Source: Closterium sp. Naga37s-1
Lineage: Eukaryota; Streptophyta; Zygnematophyceae; Desmidiales; Closteriaceae
Reading direction: 5' to 3'
Assembly (NCBI GenBank): GCA_947471745.1
Contig: CANJKZ010000960.1
Location: 1,984,001-2,048,000 of the forward strand
DNA length: 64,000 nt
Positions 1 through 10,470 of the stretch are shown piece after piece. Numbering within the stretch: position 1 is the first letter of the stretch; each line of letters opens with the position of its first letter. The position numbers and the translations under genes are program-made. Below the pieces are notes generated by a model. The model was given only the letters and a program-made list of their open reading frames with translations, was not told the origin of the DNA and did not search any database.

Positions 1-10
1 GTGCGCAGAT

Positions 11-1419
11 GTGGCAACGCAGTGCAAAGAATTTTGGCAGTTCGTCCGCGACGCACGCAACGAGTACGCGATTGACAATCGATACATAATCAACGCCGAC
101 CAGACGCCTCTTTGGTTGGAGATGCCGGCCACTACCACCGTGGAGCAGACGGGCGTGAAGTCGGTGCCCATCCACAGCGGTGGTTACCAGAAAGAAAGAG
201 TCACCGTCATGGTGGCTTGCACGGCGACGGGCGAGAAGTTGAAGCCGTGGGTGTTTTTCAAGCGCAAGACACTGCCGAAGGGTGACTTCCGGAACGGTAA
301 GCACATGTTCTTGTGCGTGTTTTGGACGTTCGAAACAAAAAAGGGATTAACCACCGCTTGCTTGTGTGCAGATGCCGTGGTCGGCTGCCAAGCGAACGGA
401 TGGATGGAGGCCACGGGCGTCATCCAGTGGCTCGATGAGGGCGTGGTGCCATTCCTGAAACCGAAATTCGGCGTGCAGAGTCAGAGCCCCATTCTAGTAC
501 TGGACTTCTACCGTGGTCACCTTACCAAGGAAGTCAAGGCGAGATTCGCGGCGCTCAACATCGTGTCAGAATCCCAACCACTAGACCATTAGGATAAAAT
601 GGCTTGTTAAGTAGCGGGTCAGTGCGCCCATAACCCCCCAGGAAAACGAGCCTTTAACCCTTCCCTATGATCAATCGGCGATCACCAGTGGACCTCTGAC
701 ACCCCCCCGCACTGGGATGCTCGAAGTGCACACACTGGGATTCGAACCCAAGACCTTCGCTCTGATACCATGTCAGAATCCCAACCACAAGACCATTGGG
801 ATAAAAGGGCTTGTTAAGTAGCGGGTCAGTGCGCCCATAACCCCCTAGGACAACGAGCCTGTAACCCTTCCCTAGGATCAATCGGGAATCACCAGTGGAC
901 CTCTGACACATCGTGCTGGCGGTCATCCCGGCAGGATGCACGGCAGACGTGCAGCCGCTCGATGTGTAGGTGAGTAGGAGCTTCAAGGCGAGTGTTCGCC
1001 AGCAGTACCAGTCCTGGTTTGAGGCGGACGGCATGAACATTCTGACACCTGCAGGTGAGCGACGACATGTCCTCCCGTCTCCCCTTTGTGTGCTTGTCTG
1101 CCTGCTTGTGGACTAATGTGTTCCCCACTCCCTTTCATGTGGTGCAGGGAACATCAAGAAACCACCCCCGGCGGTGGTGCTCAAGTGGATTTCACGGGCG
1201 TGGAAGGCCGTGCCCACCGACCTGATTAAGAAATTCTTCCTCACGTGCGGCATCGGCAATGCCCTTGACTGGAGCGAAGACCATCTGGTGATGGCGCACC
1301 AGAGAAGCCAGTTGAGCCACGAGGTAGAGGTAGACGATGACATCCAAGCAGACAGGTTCTGGGGCAACAACGCCACGGAGCCTGAATCGGACGTGGAGGA
1401 AGAGGAGGCCAAAGGCTAG
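11..1419 (+). pseudogene. pogo-like DDE transposase, interrupted
   Basis: The enzyme would cut and paste its own element. The catalytic Asp residues of the DDE_1 domain are visible as NADQTPLW (about 68-150), VLDFYRGH (about 500) and QPLDV (about 940-960). Two introns are likely: 297-371 (75 bp, in frame) and 1055-1147 (gtgagc to gtgcag). The C-terminal exon 1148-1419 carries an acidic tail ending EEEEAKG. The gene is dead twice over: the TRIM lies between the second and third Asp, and an in-frame TAG follows directly after QPLDV (near 967). The N-terminal DNA-binding domain is off the left edge. The family call rests on motif order; nothing indicates host domestication. Confidence 0.8.
564..908 (-). 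mobile_element. TRIM: miniature LTR retrotransposon with perfect target duplication
   Basis: Two 138-bp direct repeats (564-701 and 771-908) begin TGTCAG and end TGACA. They flank only 69 bp of internal DNA. On the minus strand the internal part starts with TGGTATCAGAGC, the usual initiator-Met tRNA primer-binding site, directly beside the upstream LTR. It ends in a G-run serving as polypurine tract. The element is bounded by CATCG duplications at 559-563 and 909-913. It has no coding capacity, so it must have used enzymes from elsewhere. The LTRs differ at about 9 of 138 positions, so it is fairly old. The internal segment also contains GGGTTCGAATCCC, identical in form to a tRNA T-loop/B box. 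Confidence 0.88.
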
Positions 1420-1951
1420 ACTAGGCAAGATTATGGTGTTTAGGCTAGGAGAATAGTCACCCTATTGTATGTGAAACTTTTAGCTAGTGCAAAATTACAA
1501 CTAATGAAGGCTAGCCTTGCTTTAGCTCTAACAATAATGACAAATATTCAACAAGTATATTTTTTTTTTTCACTGCAAGGGTGCGCTTATAATAAGTAAC
1601 GATTTTATAAGGGGTGCGCTTCTAATTGAGGATCGGCCATAAGCGCATTGCTCCATATATAAGCGCATGCGCTTTTAATAGGCCTGCGGTTATATCCGGG
1701 GCGATACGGTATAACATTCTGACACACCCCCATAGGCAAAGTGGGGGAGAAGAAGTGGTCACAAGACCAGTCAAGAAAAGCAAAGCATGCTCAGGGTGGA
1801 TCACGAAGTCACCACACATTCCTAGCACAAGCAAATGGCCACAAGGCCAGTTCACATGCAGAGTTATATAGAAGAGAACGAACAGTACAGTGATCATACC
1901 CTAGCAAGTGTAAGCATGCAGGTATATATATAGATCACAATACAAGCAAAG

Positions 1952-3730
1952 TCACGAAGTGAGCAAATGAGGCAAAGTAGGCACAAGGCCTAAAACAGTA
2001 CAGAAACGCTGATGATCACCAGACTGAAGTGCCTTGGTTAATATATCAGCAGTGTTGACCTGATTGGCCCCGTAAGCAAGACGAAGCTGACCACACTGCT
2101 GCAACTCTCGAGCAAGGAAGTAACGCAGAGCGATGTGCTTCGTTATGTGCTCCAGTGTGTGCTCCTGACACAAGGCAATCATGGCCTTGTTGTCTACGTA
2201 CAGAACTGGAGAAGAACGAGGCCACTCTTCCAAGTCGGTCAGCAAGTAGGTGAGCCGTCGTAACTCCTGTGCAACCATGGCCCCATCGTAGATCTTAGCC
2301 TCACAACTAGAATTGAGAACAGAAGACGAGCGGGTAGACTGCCAAGAAACAGAGCCGGAGCCAAGGCTGAAAGTGTAACCCTGTGACGACCACTGTGTAG
2401 CCAAGTCGTCAACCCAAGAAGCATCTGCGTGTCCAGTGAGGACAACTGGACCCCGTCCTCCAAGCACGAGCCCCATGCCCGAAGTACTGCACAAGTAGCG
2501 CAGCACCCTCTTAGCGGCCTCCCAGTGCTCTGGTCGGTGTCTCCCGGGTGCAACGTAGCGTGCCAGGATGCTAAGAGGGTAGGCAAGGTCAGGTCGAGTG
2601 CAGGTCATTAGGTTCATGAGGCAGCCCACAAGCTCTGCATACGGGCCAGTCGGCTCTACGGAATCGTCCGAAGGTGGAGCTGAGAGTGAGTGACTGGTAG
2701 GCAGAGGAGTGGATTGTGGCGAGGAGTACCGGAAGCCGAAGCGCTGAAGGACTTGGTGCACCATGTGTGACTGAGTCAGGGTGATGGTGCGCCGTGCTCA
2801 GCCCCGGGTGATATGCAAGCCAAGATAGCTGCGCAGCTCACCCAGGTCAGTGCAGGTGTGTCTCTTCTGCAACTGCGACTTCACAAGGGCCAGTGCCTCA
2901 GTATCAGCAGTGGCAAAGACCAAGTCGTCGACGTAGACGTAGACGTAGAACGGCGGCAGCGAAGTGTCGGTGCGCAGAAATAGCGACGGGTCAGCCGTCG
3001 AAGGAGAAAACCTAAGAGCCGCAAGTGTCGTCCTCAGTGTGTCGTGCCACTCACGAGGAGCCTGGCGGAGACCGTAAACTGGCCACCAGAGGCTCCACTG
3101 GGTACCTGCAGGAAACGACCCAATGAAGCCAGGTGGGCGGCGCAGCCAGATCTCCTCGTGCAGGCTGCCCTGTAAGAAAGCTGTGCTGAAGTCAAGAGAC
3201 TGCAACTCGTAGTCACAGTGAGCGGCAACGTTCAGCAACACCCGAAGAGTGGTCATCTTCGGGGTAGGGGAGAAGGTATGGAAGAAGTCAACTCCTTGTC
3301 ACTGACTAAAGCCTTGTGCAACGTAACGAGCCTTGAAGACAGGCGGAGAACCAGGCGGCCGCTTCACCCTGAAAATCCACATGCCATCGACTATGTTCGC
3401 CCCAGAAGGGGGAACTGCATCGACGTAGGTGCCTGTGGACTTCCAGGATGCCATCTCTGCGTCCATGGCCGTAATTACCTCTGCGTAAGAGCGCGGGATC
3501 GGGATGTCTGGTGCATCCGGGTCTCCCTCAGGTGCAAGCAGCATGGCCACGAGATGAGGTACAGCAGCTGCAAGACACTCAAAGTCCTCCTGCCTGTCCT
3601 CAAGGACGTCCGTGCCAAGAGCACACTCACCCCCGACAGACGGAGGACAGTCAGACTCAGACTCAGTAACAAGACTAGCGGCGTAGTCGAGACGACAGGC
3701 GGCAGCAAAGTTAACAAGCTCAGCAACTAG
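1952..3730 (-). mobile_element. reverse transcriptase and RNase H regions of copia A
   Basis: The minus strand encodes VFKARYVAQGFSQ, LDFSTAFLQGSLHEEIW and the catalytic YVDDLVF of copia reverse transcriptase. Next come [16 protein letters not shown] and the RNase H part with HADASWVDD and LYVDNKAMIALCQ. It ends close to the polypurine tract near 1725-1736. This is a fossil with more than one break. Confidence 0.85.
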
Positions 3731-4101
3731 GGCAGACGCAGCAGCAGACTCAAACGAAGGGTCAGTGACAACAGAGGCTAGAAGACGAGAGACAGTAGGA
3801 CTGGTAGCACAAGCTAAGTCAAACTCAGGGTCAGGAACGGCAGAAAGAGAGGACGCAGGAGGAGGCGACAGAGGAACTCGCAGTGGAACAGAGGAAGGAC
3901 GAAGTGCCATAATGTGAGTGCCAGGGACAGGAGGAGGACGCAGACGAGGAACACGACAACCAGTGCAAACAGCGTGAACAGGCGAGGCAAGACGAGACTC
4001 ACGACGCTCTTTAAAATAGTATGTCTGCTCAGCGTAAGGAGAAGGAGCAGGCAGTGGGGAGTCTGGATGTAACTGTGGCTGCGAGTGGTGAGGCAGTGGA
4101 C

Positions 4102-4998
4102 TTAGTAAGCTAGGAGGAAGGCCAGTAGAAGACGAGAGACTAAGAACCTGGCGAAGGACCGAGTCAGGTGGCGGTATAGACGACAGCGGTGGCGGAACGA
4201 ATATCGGGCGCCGCTGCACAGTGCCTCTAGCACCAGGACCGCCAGCTCCAGCACCCCCAGCGCCAGGACCTCCAGCTCGAGGATCTCCATTTCTAGTGCC
4301 TCCAGCGCCAGCGTCTCCAGCAACAGCGCCTCCAGCTCCAGTGCCTCCAACTCCAGCTCCGCCAGCTCCAGCGCCTCCAGCGCCAGTGCCTCCATCTCTT
4401 GGGTCTCCAGCTCCAGCACCTCCAGCTCCAGCTTCTCCGGCTCCAGCGCCTCCAGCTCCAGTGCCTCCATCTCTTGGGTCTCCAGCTCCAGCACCTCCAG
4501 CTCCAGCTTCTCCAGCTCCAGCGCCTCCAACTCCAGTGCCTCCAACACCACCAGCTCCGGCAGCTCCAGTACCACTGGTACAAACACCTCCAGGACCAGT
4601 AGCTCCAGCACCTCCGGTATCTCCAGCTCTAGCAGTAACTCCAGCACCTCTAGGACTAGTAGCTCCACCTCCAACTCCAGTGCCTCCAGCAGCAGGGCCT
4701 CTAGCTCTTGCAGCGCCACTCCTAAGGCGTGTGCACCGAGCAAACCACTCGCGCAGCTGCTGCGGTGAGAGAGGCTCTCGCCGCCGAGACTGCTGTGGCG
4801 AGGCACCCGCAGGACCTCCGGCAGACGCAGTACCCCTACGCTCAGCACCCCTAGACTCCGCACCCTCAGACTCAGCACCCCCAGGCTCCGCACCCTCAGG
4901 CTCAGCACCCCCAGGCTCCGCACTCGCAGGCTCAGCACCCCCAGGCTCAGCACCCCCAGACGCAGCACCCCCAGACGCAGCACCCCCAGACGCAGCAC
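4102..4998 (-). repeat. Gly/Ala-rich tandem-repeat spacer between integrase and RT of copia A
   Basis: A low-complexity coding stretch made of short units such as GGAGAGEAG and GGAEPGGAEP on the minus strand. It separates the integrase C-terminus from reverse transcriptase. Two copies of a longer block are visible around 4380-4510 (both contain 'ccatctcttgggtctccagctcc' read on the plus strand in part). Spacers at this place vary greatly between copia lineages. Long plus-strand frames here are shadows of the repeat. Confidence 0.75.
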
Positions 4999-5000
4999 CT

Positions 5001-7039
5001 CTAGCAGTACCCGAGTCTACAGCGACCTCGACAGGCACAGTTAGGGGGAGTGGGTCTACCTGAGACACCCCTGAGGGAGAAGGACCCTGAAAGGAGAGGG
5101 GGTCTACCGGAGGGGGACCTGGAGCGAGGAAGAGCGGTCGCGGGGGGGAGAGGGGCAGTGCGGTAGGGGAAGAGACAGTAAAAGGGAACCGACTCGTCAA
5201 ACGTGACGTCGTGAGAGGGGAGGACACGGCGCGAGGTGGGGTGGTAAAACTGCCAGCCAGGCGCGTCAGGGGGAAAGCCAAGGAAGACGCAGGGAATAGC
5301 GCGGGAGGAGAGCTTGTCCACGGAAGGATCGCGGACAAAGGCACGAGAGCCCCAGACCCGGAACACCGACGCATCGCCAACCTTCCTCGTCCAACGCAGT
5401 GTAGGCGAGGTCTCCGGCAAGGAAACACGGGGCCAGAGGTTGAGCTGATGCGCAGCGAACCGGACCACAAACGACCACAGAAAATGGGGAGCAGCCGCAT
5501 GGATCATGGAGGTACGAGCCACCTCCATGACTAAGCCAATGCGGCGCTCAGCAACCTCATTTTGCTGCGGGGAGGCCGGAAGCGTGAACGACTGGAGAAT
5601 GCCCTCCCCACGACATAAGTCCCGCAAGAGGTCGGAGGAGAACTCACCACCTCTATCAGAGTGCAGATGCAGGACAGGAAGGTCCTCGCGGAACCGCTCG
5701 CGGAGCTGGAGACGGACAGTGCGGATCCAAGGGATCAAGACATCAGGGACCTCACCCTTGCTGCGCAAGGGGAAGACCGTGGTGTAACGCGGGTGTAGTC
5801 GTCAACAACCAGCAGGAAGTAGCGCTCGCGGTCCTGTCCACTGACATGGGCTGGGCCCCACACGTCCATGTGGAGAGTCTGCAGGGGAGCAGTCATCGGG
5901 GGAAACGAGGAGGAGTGAGGAGCCGTGCGCTGCCGCCCCTCGATGCAAGGAAGGCAGGCCGGGGCAGGCGAGGGTGGGAGGGGAGGCAGAGACCTGGGAA
6001 GACCAGAAACAAGGAGGCGGGAGTGCATGCCACGAAGGCGTGGCAGGGAGGGGTGACCAAGGCGGTGGTGCCAGAGGAGAGTCTGGTGCGACAGGAGGCG
6101 ACACGAGCAGGGAGCTGCTACCGGACCTGACGCAGACACCTGAGCAGATGCAGCTACCTGAGGAGGCTCAGCAGTCAGTGTGTATGGACTCGAACCAGGC
6201 CGATGGGTGAGCGTGGCCAGGTGACGGCCCATCTGTGTACACGTGCAGATGGACACACGCTGACCCCCAGGAGTGGTGGTACTGACCATCGCATCATGGA
6301 GGGCAGCGGTACTCACCAAGTTCGTAGAGAACGAGGGGAGGTGAAGACCTGAGAGTGAGCCAGACGGAACCGCCGGACACAGGAGAACAGTGGAGGAACG
6401 GGCAAGAACTGGGCCCCCTGAGGGTTCAGCCAGTCTGACCGGAACAGGTGCAGGGAGTGGAGTGAGGGTGGTACTGCCGCGAAAGAAACAGCGGGAAGCA
6501 CCTGAGTTAAGTGTGAAGGTGTGCAAGGCGTCAGCAGGCGCAGTACCAGGGAGAGCAGACTCACTAGCACCAAGAGCAGCAGCCTCTATACTTGGGTCGG
6601 GTGGCAGACACAGGTAACAGTCACCCTCAGCACTAACAGACAAGGCATACATGGCAGCAAAAATAGCATCATAGTCAAGAGCAAAGATATCAACACCAGC
6701 CCTAGGCATCTCTAGCCAGCGGGGGCGCTCAGCCTCGTCGCCAAACTCTGCGCGCCAAGCGTCGTCAAGGCGGGAGAAGCAACGGTGCTGTGTGTGAAAC
6801 TTCCTGCATGTCTGACCCACAGCCTCGACTGCCTCCACCACCACCACCCCCGCTGCCACCGCTACCACTCTTGCCAACCTTGCCCTTGCTGCTGCGGCGC
6901 TTCCCACTAAGAGCAGAAGTAGTCCCGACATCCTCAGTACCAAGGATGTCAACAGCAGCAGTAGAAGCGTAGGAGGGGGCAAGGGGGGAGGGGGAACACC
7001 CCTCAAAGAAGGGTGTGCGAGGAGTGCCACGAGTAGCAC
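5001..7039 (-). mobile_element. protease and integrase regions of copia A
   Basis: In minus-strand order this stretch shows an aspartic-protease-like motif (LNSGASRCFF), the GAG_pre-integrase signature (LWHHRLGHPSLPRL), and the integrase core (HMDVWGPAHV, LLVVDDYTR, HSDRGGEF and SPQQNEVAERR). The order and motifs identify a copia pol polyprotein. The region is degenerate with a few breaks. Confidence 0.8.
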
Positions 7040-7865
7040 CTACAGCAGCTACGCTAGTCTCGGCTGCAAGGAGGTGCTTCTCGAGCAGGTCGACAGTGAG
7101 GTCTATGGGGTCAAGTGCGAGAAAGTGGTCCCTGACTTCGCGAAGAGAGTCAGGGAGGCGGGTGACTATGAAATAGAGAGTGATGTACATCGGGGGCGGG
7201 TTCTTGTCTAGGAACTCGGCTGGGAGGGCAGCGCGGTAGCGAGCGTCGCTAGTGTGAAGGTGGGTAACGAGGTCCTTGACTGTGGCAAAGGCGGACAGCT
7301 TGGGAAACATGTAGGGCAGTATAAGGCGGCCGAGAGCAGCTATGGCAGGGGAAGAGTAACGAGCGACGACAGCGTCGTACAGGGCCTTAGCAGTCTTGTG
7401 CTGGCCAAAGTGAGCGCGTTCGGCTAACGGCAGGTGGTTGCGAATGGCTAAGTGAGTAGCAGCGTTACGAGTAAGCCATTGTGAGCGAATCGCACTATCA
7501 GCTGTGGCGGGAGGTGTGAGAATCCTAGCGTGACTTGGGAGCCATGGCTAGTGAGTGTCGAGAGAGTTGAGTGTCGAGAGAATTGGAAAGGAGAAAGTCG
7601 AGAGGAAAAATGATTCACTAGCAAGAGTTGGGATACAAGTACAAAACCCTAAATTGGGTTGTACTCACTACAGAGTACCCCACTGCAGGCTAGACAGCAA
7701 ATATATTCTGACAGGAGGGGCGAGAGAGGCTCCAGACGTGTGGTCAAACAACGAAACGCTGTCTCTAGAATCGCTCAGTAGGTACAGCTGTAAGTCGTCG
7801 AGCCACATATCGAAATGGATTAGACGGCCCTCATGATCGAAGGTGAGAACACTGAGAGAAGCCAT
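6765..7865 (-). mobile_element. gag region of copia A
   Basis: The capsid-like part of copia A. It opens with MASLSVLTFDHEGRL and a helical stretch containing WLDDLQLYLL. The downstream half has AALPAEFLDKNPPP, LREVRDHFLALDP and a poly-Gly/Lys tail, a typical copia gag arrangement. The leader before it (about 7870-8290) is a run of GC-rich 'cgtcgccctgc' repeats without a recognisable protein. The region is broken. Confidence 0.7.
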
Positions 7866-8351
7866 AGCGGGCAGAGCAGGGGGGCGCGCGACCAGCAGGG
7901 CAGCACGCAGGCAGGGCGGCGCGCGAGCACTAGGGAAGCGCGCAGGGCAGGGAGAGGTGGCACACGGCTAGGGAAGAGTGGCGGTGCACGGCTAGGACGG
8001 TGCGGGCAGCGGCGGCGCGCGGGCAGCAGGGCGCCGGCCAGCAGGGCTGCGCGCAGCAGGGCGGTGCGGGCAGCAGGGTGGCTCAGCGCGGGCAAGGCAG
8101 GGCGACGCGCAGGCAGGGCAGGGTGGCGCGGCTGCCAGCAATGCGGCGCGCGGGCAGCAGGGCGACGTGACGGGCAGCAGGGCGACGCGACTGACAGGGC
8201 AGGGCGACACGACAGCCAGCAGGGCGACGCGACAGGCAGGTCAGGGCGACGCGACATGCAGGGCAGGGCGACGCGACTAGTGGAGCAGCACTATGTGGTG
8301 GGCAAAAAAAAAAAAAAAAACGGTCCTGGAACAGGACCTGCTCTGAAACCA

Positions 8352-8427
8352 TGTTAGAATACTGAACGAGAATTAATGCATTGAACAGAAAGTTGGTACA
8401 AGTACTAAACATTATAACATTTTGACA
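8352..8427 (-). repeat. 5' LTR of copia A
   Basis: This 76-bp terminal repeat reads TGTCAAAATG at its start and ends in TTCTAACA, followed at once by the primer-binding site TGGTTTCAGAGC. It is shorter than the 142-143 bp LTRs of its relative at 59265-60906 and shares mainly the two ends with them. The downstream partner survives only as 15 bp at 1710-1724, so a divergence date cannot be taken from the pair. Confidence 0.75.
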
Positions 8428-8563
8428 TCAAGAGTTGTCATGCTCATCCTGTACATGCTGGGATGTGTGCATATATAGGATAGGTACGATCAAATAAATT
8501 TCTGGAAACAACTCAGGCATGAATGACTTTTGCAACAAAACATTCAATTGATGCAAGAAATAT

Positions 8564-10390
8564 TCAGGGTTCTCTGGCCCTGCCTCCCATGACAGAAGCC
8601 GATGGTAGGATGCTCTCCAGGTACTCATCGACATGCACTAGACACGGCCAGTAATCAGTTCGGAACCTGATTATGGTTGATGCCGCTCCAACCTCAAGGC
8701 GCATGACCACATGGAACCGCGGCGGAATGAAAACGAGGACCTGCACGCAACCCAGGGTCCGAGCTTCAGAGCCAGCCTGAGCAGCTTGCTGACCAGCTCC
8801 CACACTAACAGCTGTCAGCAGCAGCACATCAGACGCACCAACCTGGATCACCTCCGCTCCACTCTCCTCAGATGTTGAGGGTCTTCTCCCAAGCACACGT
8901 TCCCACATCTTTACAGAGCGTTTCTTGCAAACAGAAGCGTCGTCACAGGAAAGAACAACCATTTGTTTCACCCTCTCTTGTAACCATCGCCGCAGCCCCC
9001 TACCCTCCACACCAACTACAAACCGGCCCAAATGCTGCTCCACCGCTTCAATCACCGCCTCCGGTGTTACAGCTACAGTGCGAACAGACTCAGGCCTTGC
9101 AGCAGGCAAGCCCTTTCCATCAAACGCTCCCACTCCCTCGTTCCCTGAGCTGCTCTCACCCACAGAACCTCTATCTTGTCTGTTCCCTCACTCCATCTAC
9201 CACCCTTTCACTGGCATCCTCCTGCTTTGCACCTCGCTTGCTGCCAGCAAGACCCCTCAACTCCCCTCCCAGAAGCTCCCACAAAGCATCAAACAACCCC
9301 AGCACCTCACCCTCCCTACCCTCCTTCACCACTCCTCTCCCACCCCCGCGTCTACCAAACGGCCACGGAGCAGGCGTGAAGAAATCCTCTATGCCGACGG
9401 GAATGCTCGCGAGCTCGCCTGTGAGCGTGCGGCCGTCCTGGCTCGTGAACGTTACGGTTACCGCCACGAGGATCGGCGCCGGCCAATGGGGCGAGAACTC
9501 AATGTCAAACGGTGTCTCATCTGTGACTGCTAGCAGGTGGTGGGAGGATGAGGAGGGGTTGCTCCTTGTGAAATCCGCGCTGAAGGTTTCTTCCTCCTCT
9601 TCCTGCTCTTCCTGCTCTTTCTCCTTCTGTTCTGCTGTCTCCGGCTCATCTGCTGACGCCGTCTTGTCGTCTTGTTTGAAAACAATAATGCGCATGCTGT
9701 CCTTCGTAGTGTCTCCCCCCTCCACACTCTCCTCCTCCTCATCCACATCCTTTTCCTCTTTTCTCAGCACTCCTTCCTCACAATACTCCTCTTCATCCCA
9801 CTCCTCCTCATCTTCCCATGCCTCCTCTTCTCCATCCTCCCCCGTCACCCCCTCATCCCGAGCCATCATCAGGCACGGAATCAGGCACGGCTCAATAGGT
9901 CCGGTAAACACCGAGGCTCGGAAACTCAGCTCCACAGCAAATACCCCTACCACAGCTCCCATGATCATATCAATGGCTGACGTGGCAGCAGCAGCAGGAG
10001 CAGAAGCAGAACCACCACCCATGCCACCACCCGCACCACCTTCTGTACCAGCAACCCTAGTCTGCCCCAGTGTGCTTATATCGAAGGCAAGCTCCTCTCT
10101 AGCCGTTGGCAGCAGCTTCAGCACACAGGGCACCCGTACCCAGAACCCCTCAGCCTCCTCATACCCTATAATGTCATCCTCGTTATGGTCACTGTTCTCA
10201 CCTAAACCACTCTTACTGCTGCTGGTACTGGTAACCGCACGAATGATGGTCGCTGACCCTGTGTCGCCAGGCTGTCGTCGTGCCAGAGTGGCAAAATACT
10301 CGTCCAAAATGGCTGCCAGCTCAGCAGTGTGCGTGTCCAGCAAGGCAAGAGTGTGCTGACTCTGCGACCGATACCAGCTAGAAATCTCAG

Positions 10391-10470
<80 letters not shown>

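Larger units (their letters stand above)
1..1709 (+). mobile_element. pogo/Tigger-like DNA transposon, left end outside window
   Basis: A DDE_1-family transposase gene (11-1419) is followed by an A/T-rich tail with repeated 'gcgcttataa'-type words and a terminus reading inward as CCGTATCGCCCCGGATATA. It is flanked by TA at 1710-1711, as expected for the Tc1/mariner-pogo superfamily. The terminus resembles that of the small element at 35653-36086, which begins CCGTATAGTTC, also next to TA. The other inverted repeat must lie before base 1. A TRIM (564-908) is inserted in the transposase gene. The element abuts 15 bp of LTR-like sequence of the copia element on its right, suggesting it jumped into that LTR. 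The family is clear from the protein; the exact boundary is inferred. Confidence 0.75.
1710..8427 (-). mobile_element. Ty1/copia LTR retrotransposon A, old and broken
   Basis: A fossil copia element read on the minus strand. Its order is 5' LTR (8352-8427), primer-binding site TGGTTTCAGAGC (8340-8351), a GC-rich leader, gag, protease, integrase, reverse transcriptase, RNase H, a polypurine tract (about 1725-1736) and the first 15 bp of a 3' LTR (1710-1724). The integrase-before-RT order defines copia. The rest of the 3' LTR is cut off by the pogo-like transposon, whose insertion is the likely cause. The coding part carries several breaks and is certainly inactive. Its LTR ends, primer site and polypurine tract match the non-autonomous element at 59265-60906, so the two belong to one family. 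Confidence 0.88.

Noticed and set aside
731-770. A tRNA gene in the TRIM interior
   Set aside because: Only a T-arm-like word and the primer-binding match are present; there is no acceptor stem or anticodon arm.
4221-5063. 280-codon Pro/Ala-rich open frame on the plus strand
   Set aside because: It is a shadow of the Gly/Ala spacer of copia A.
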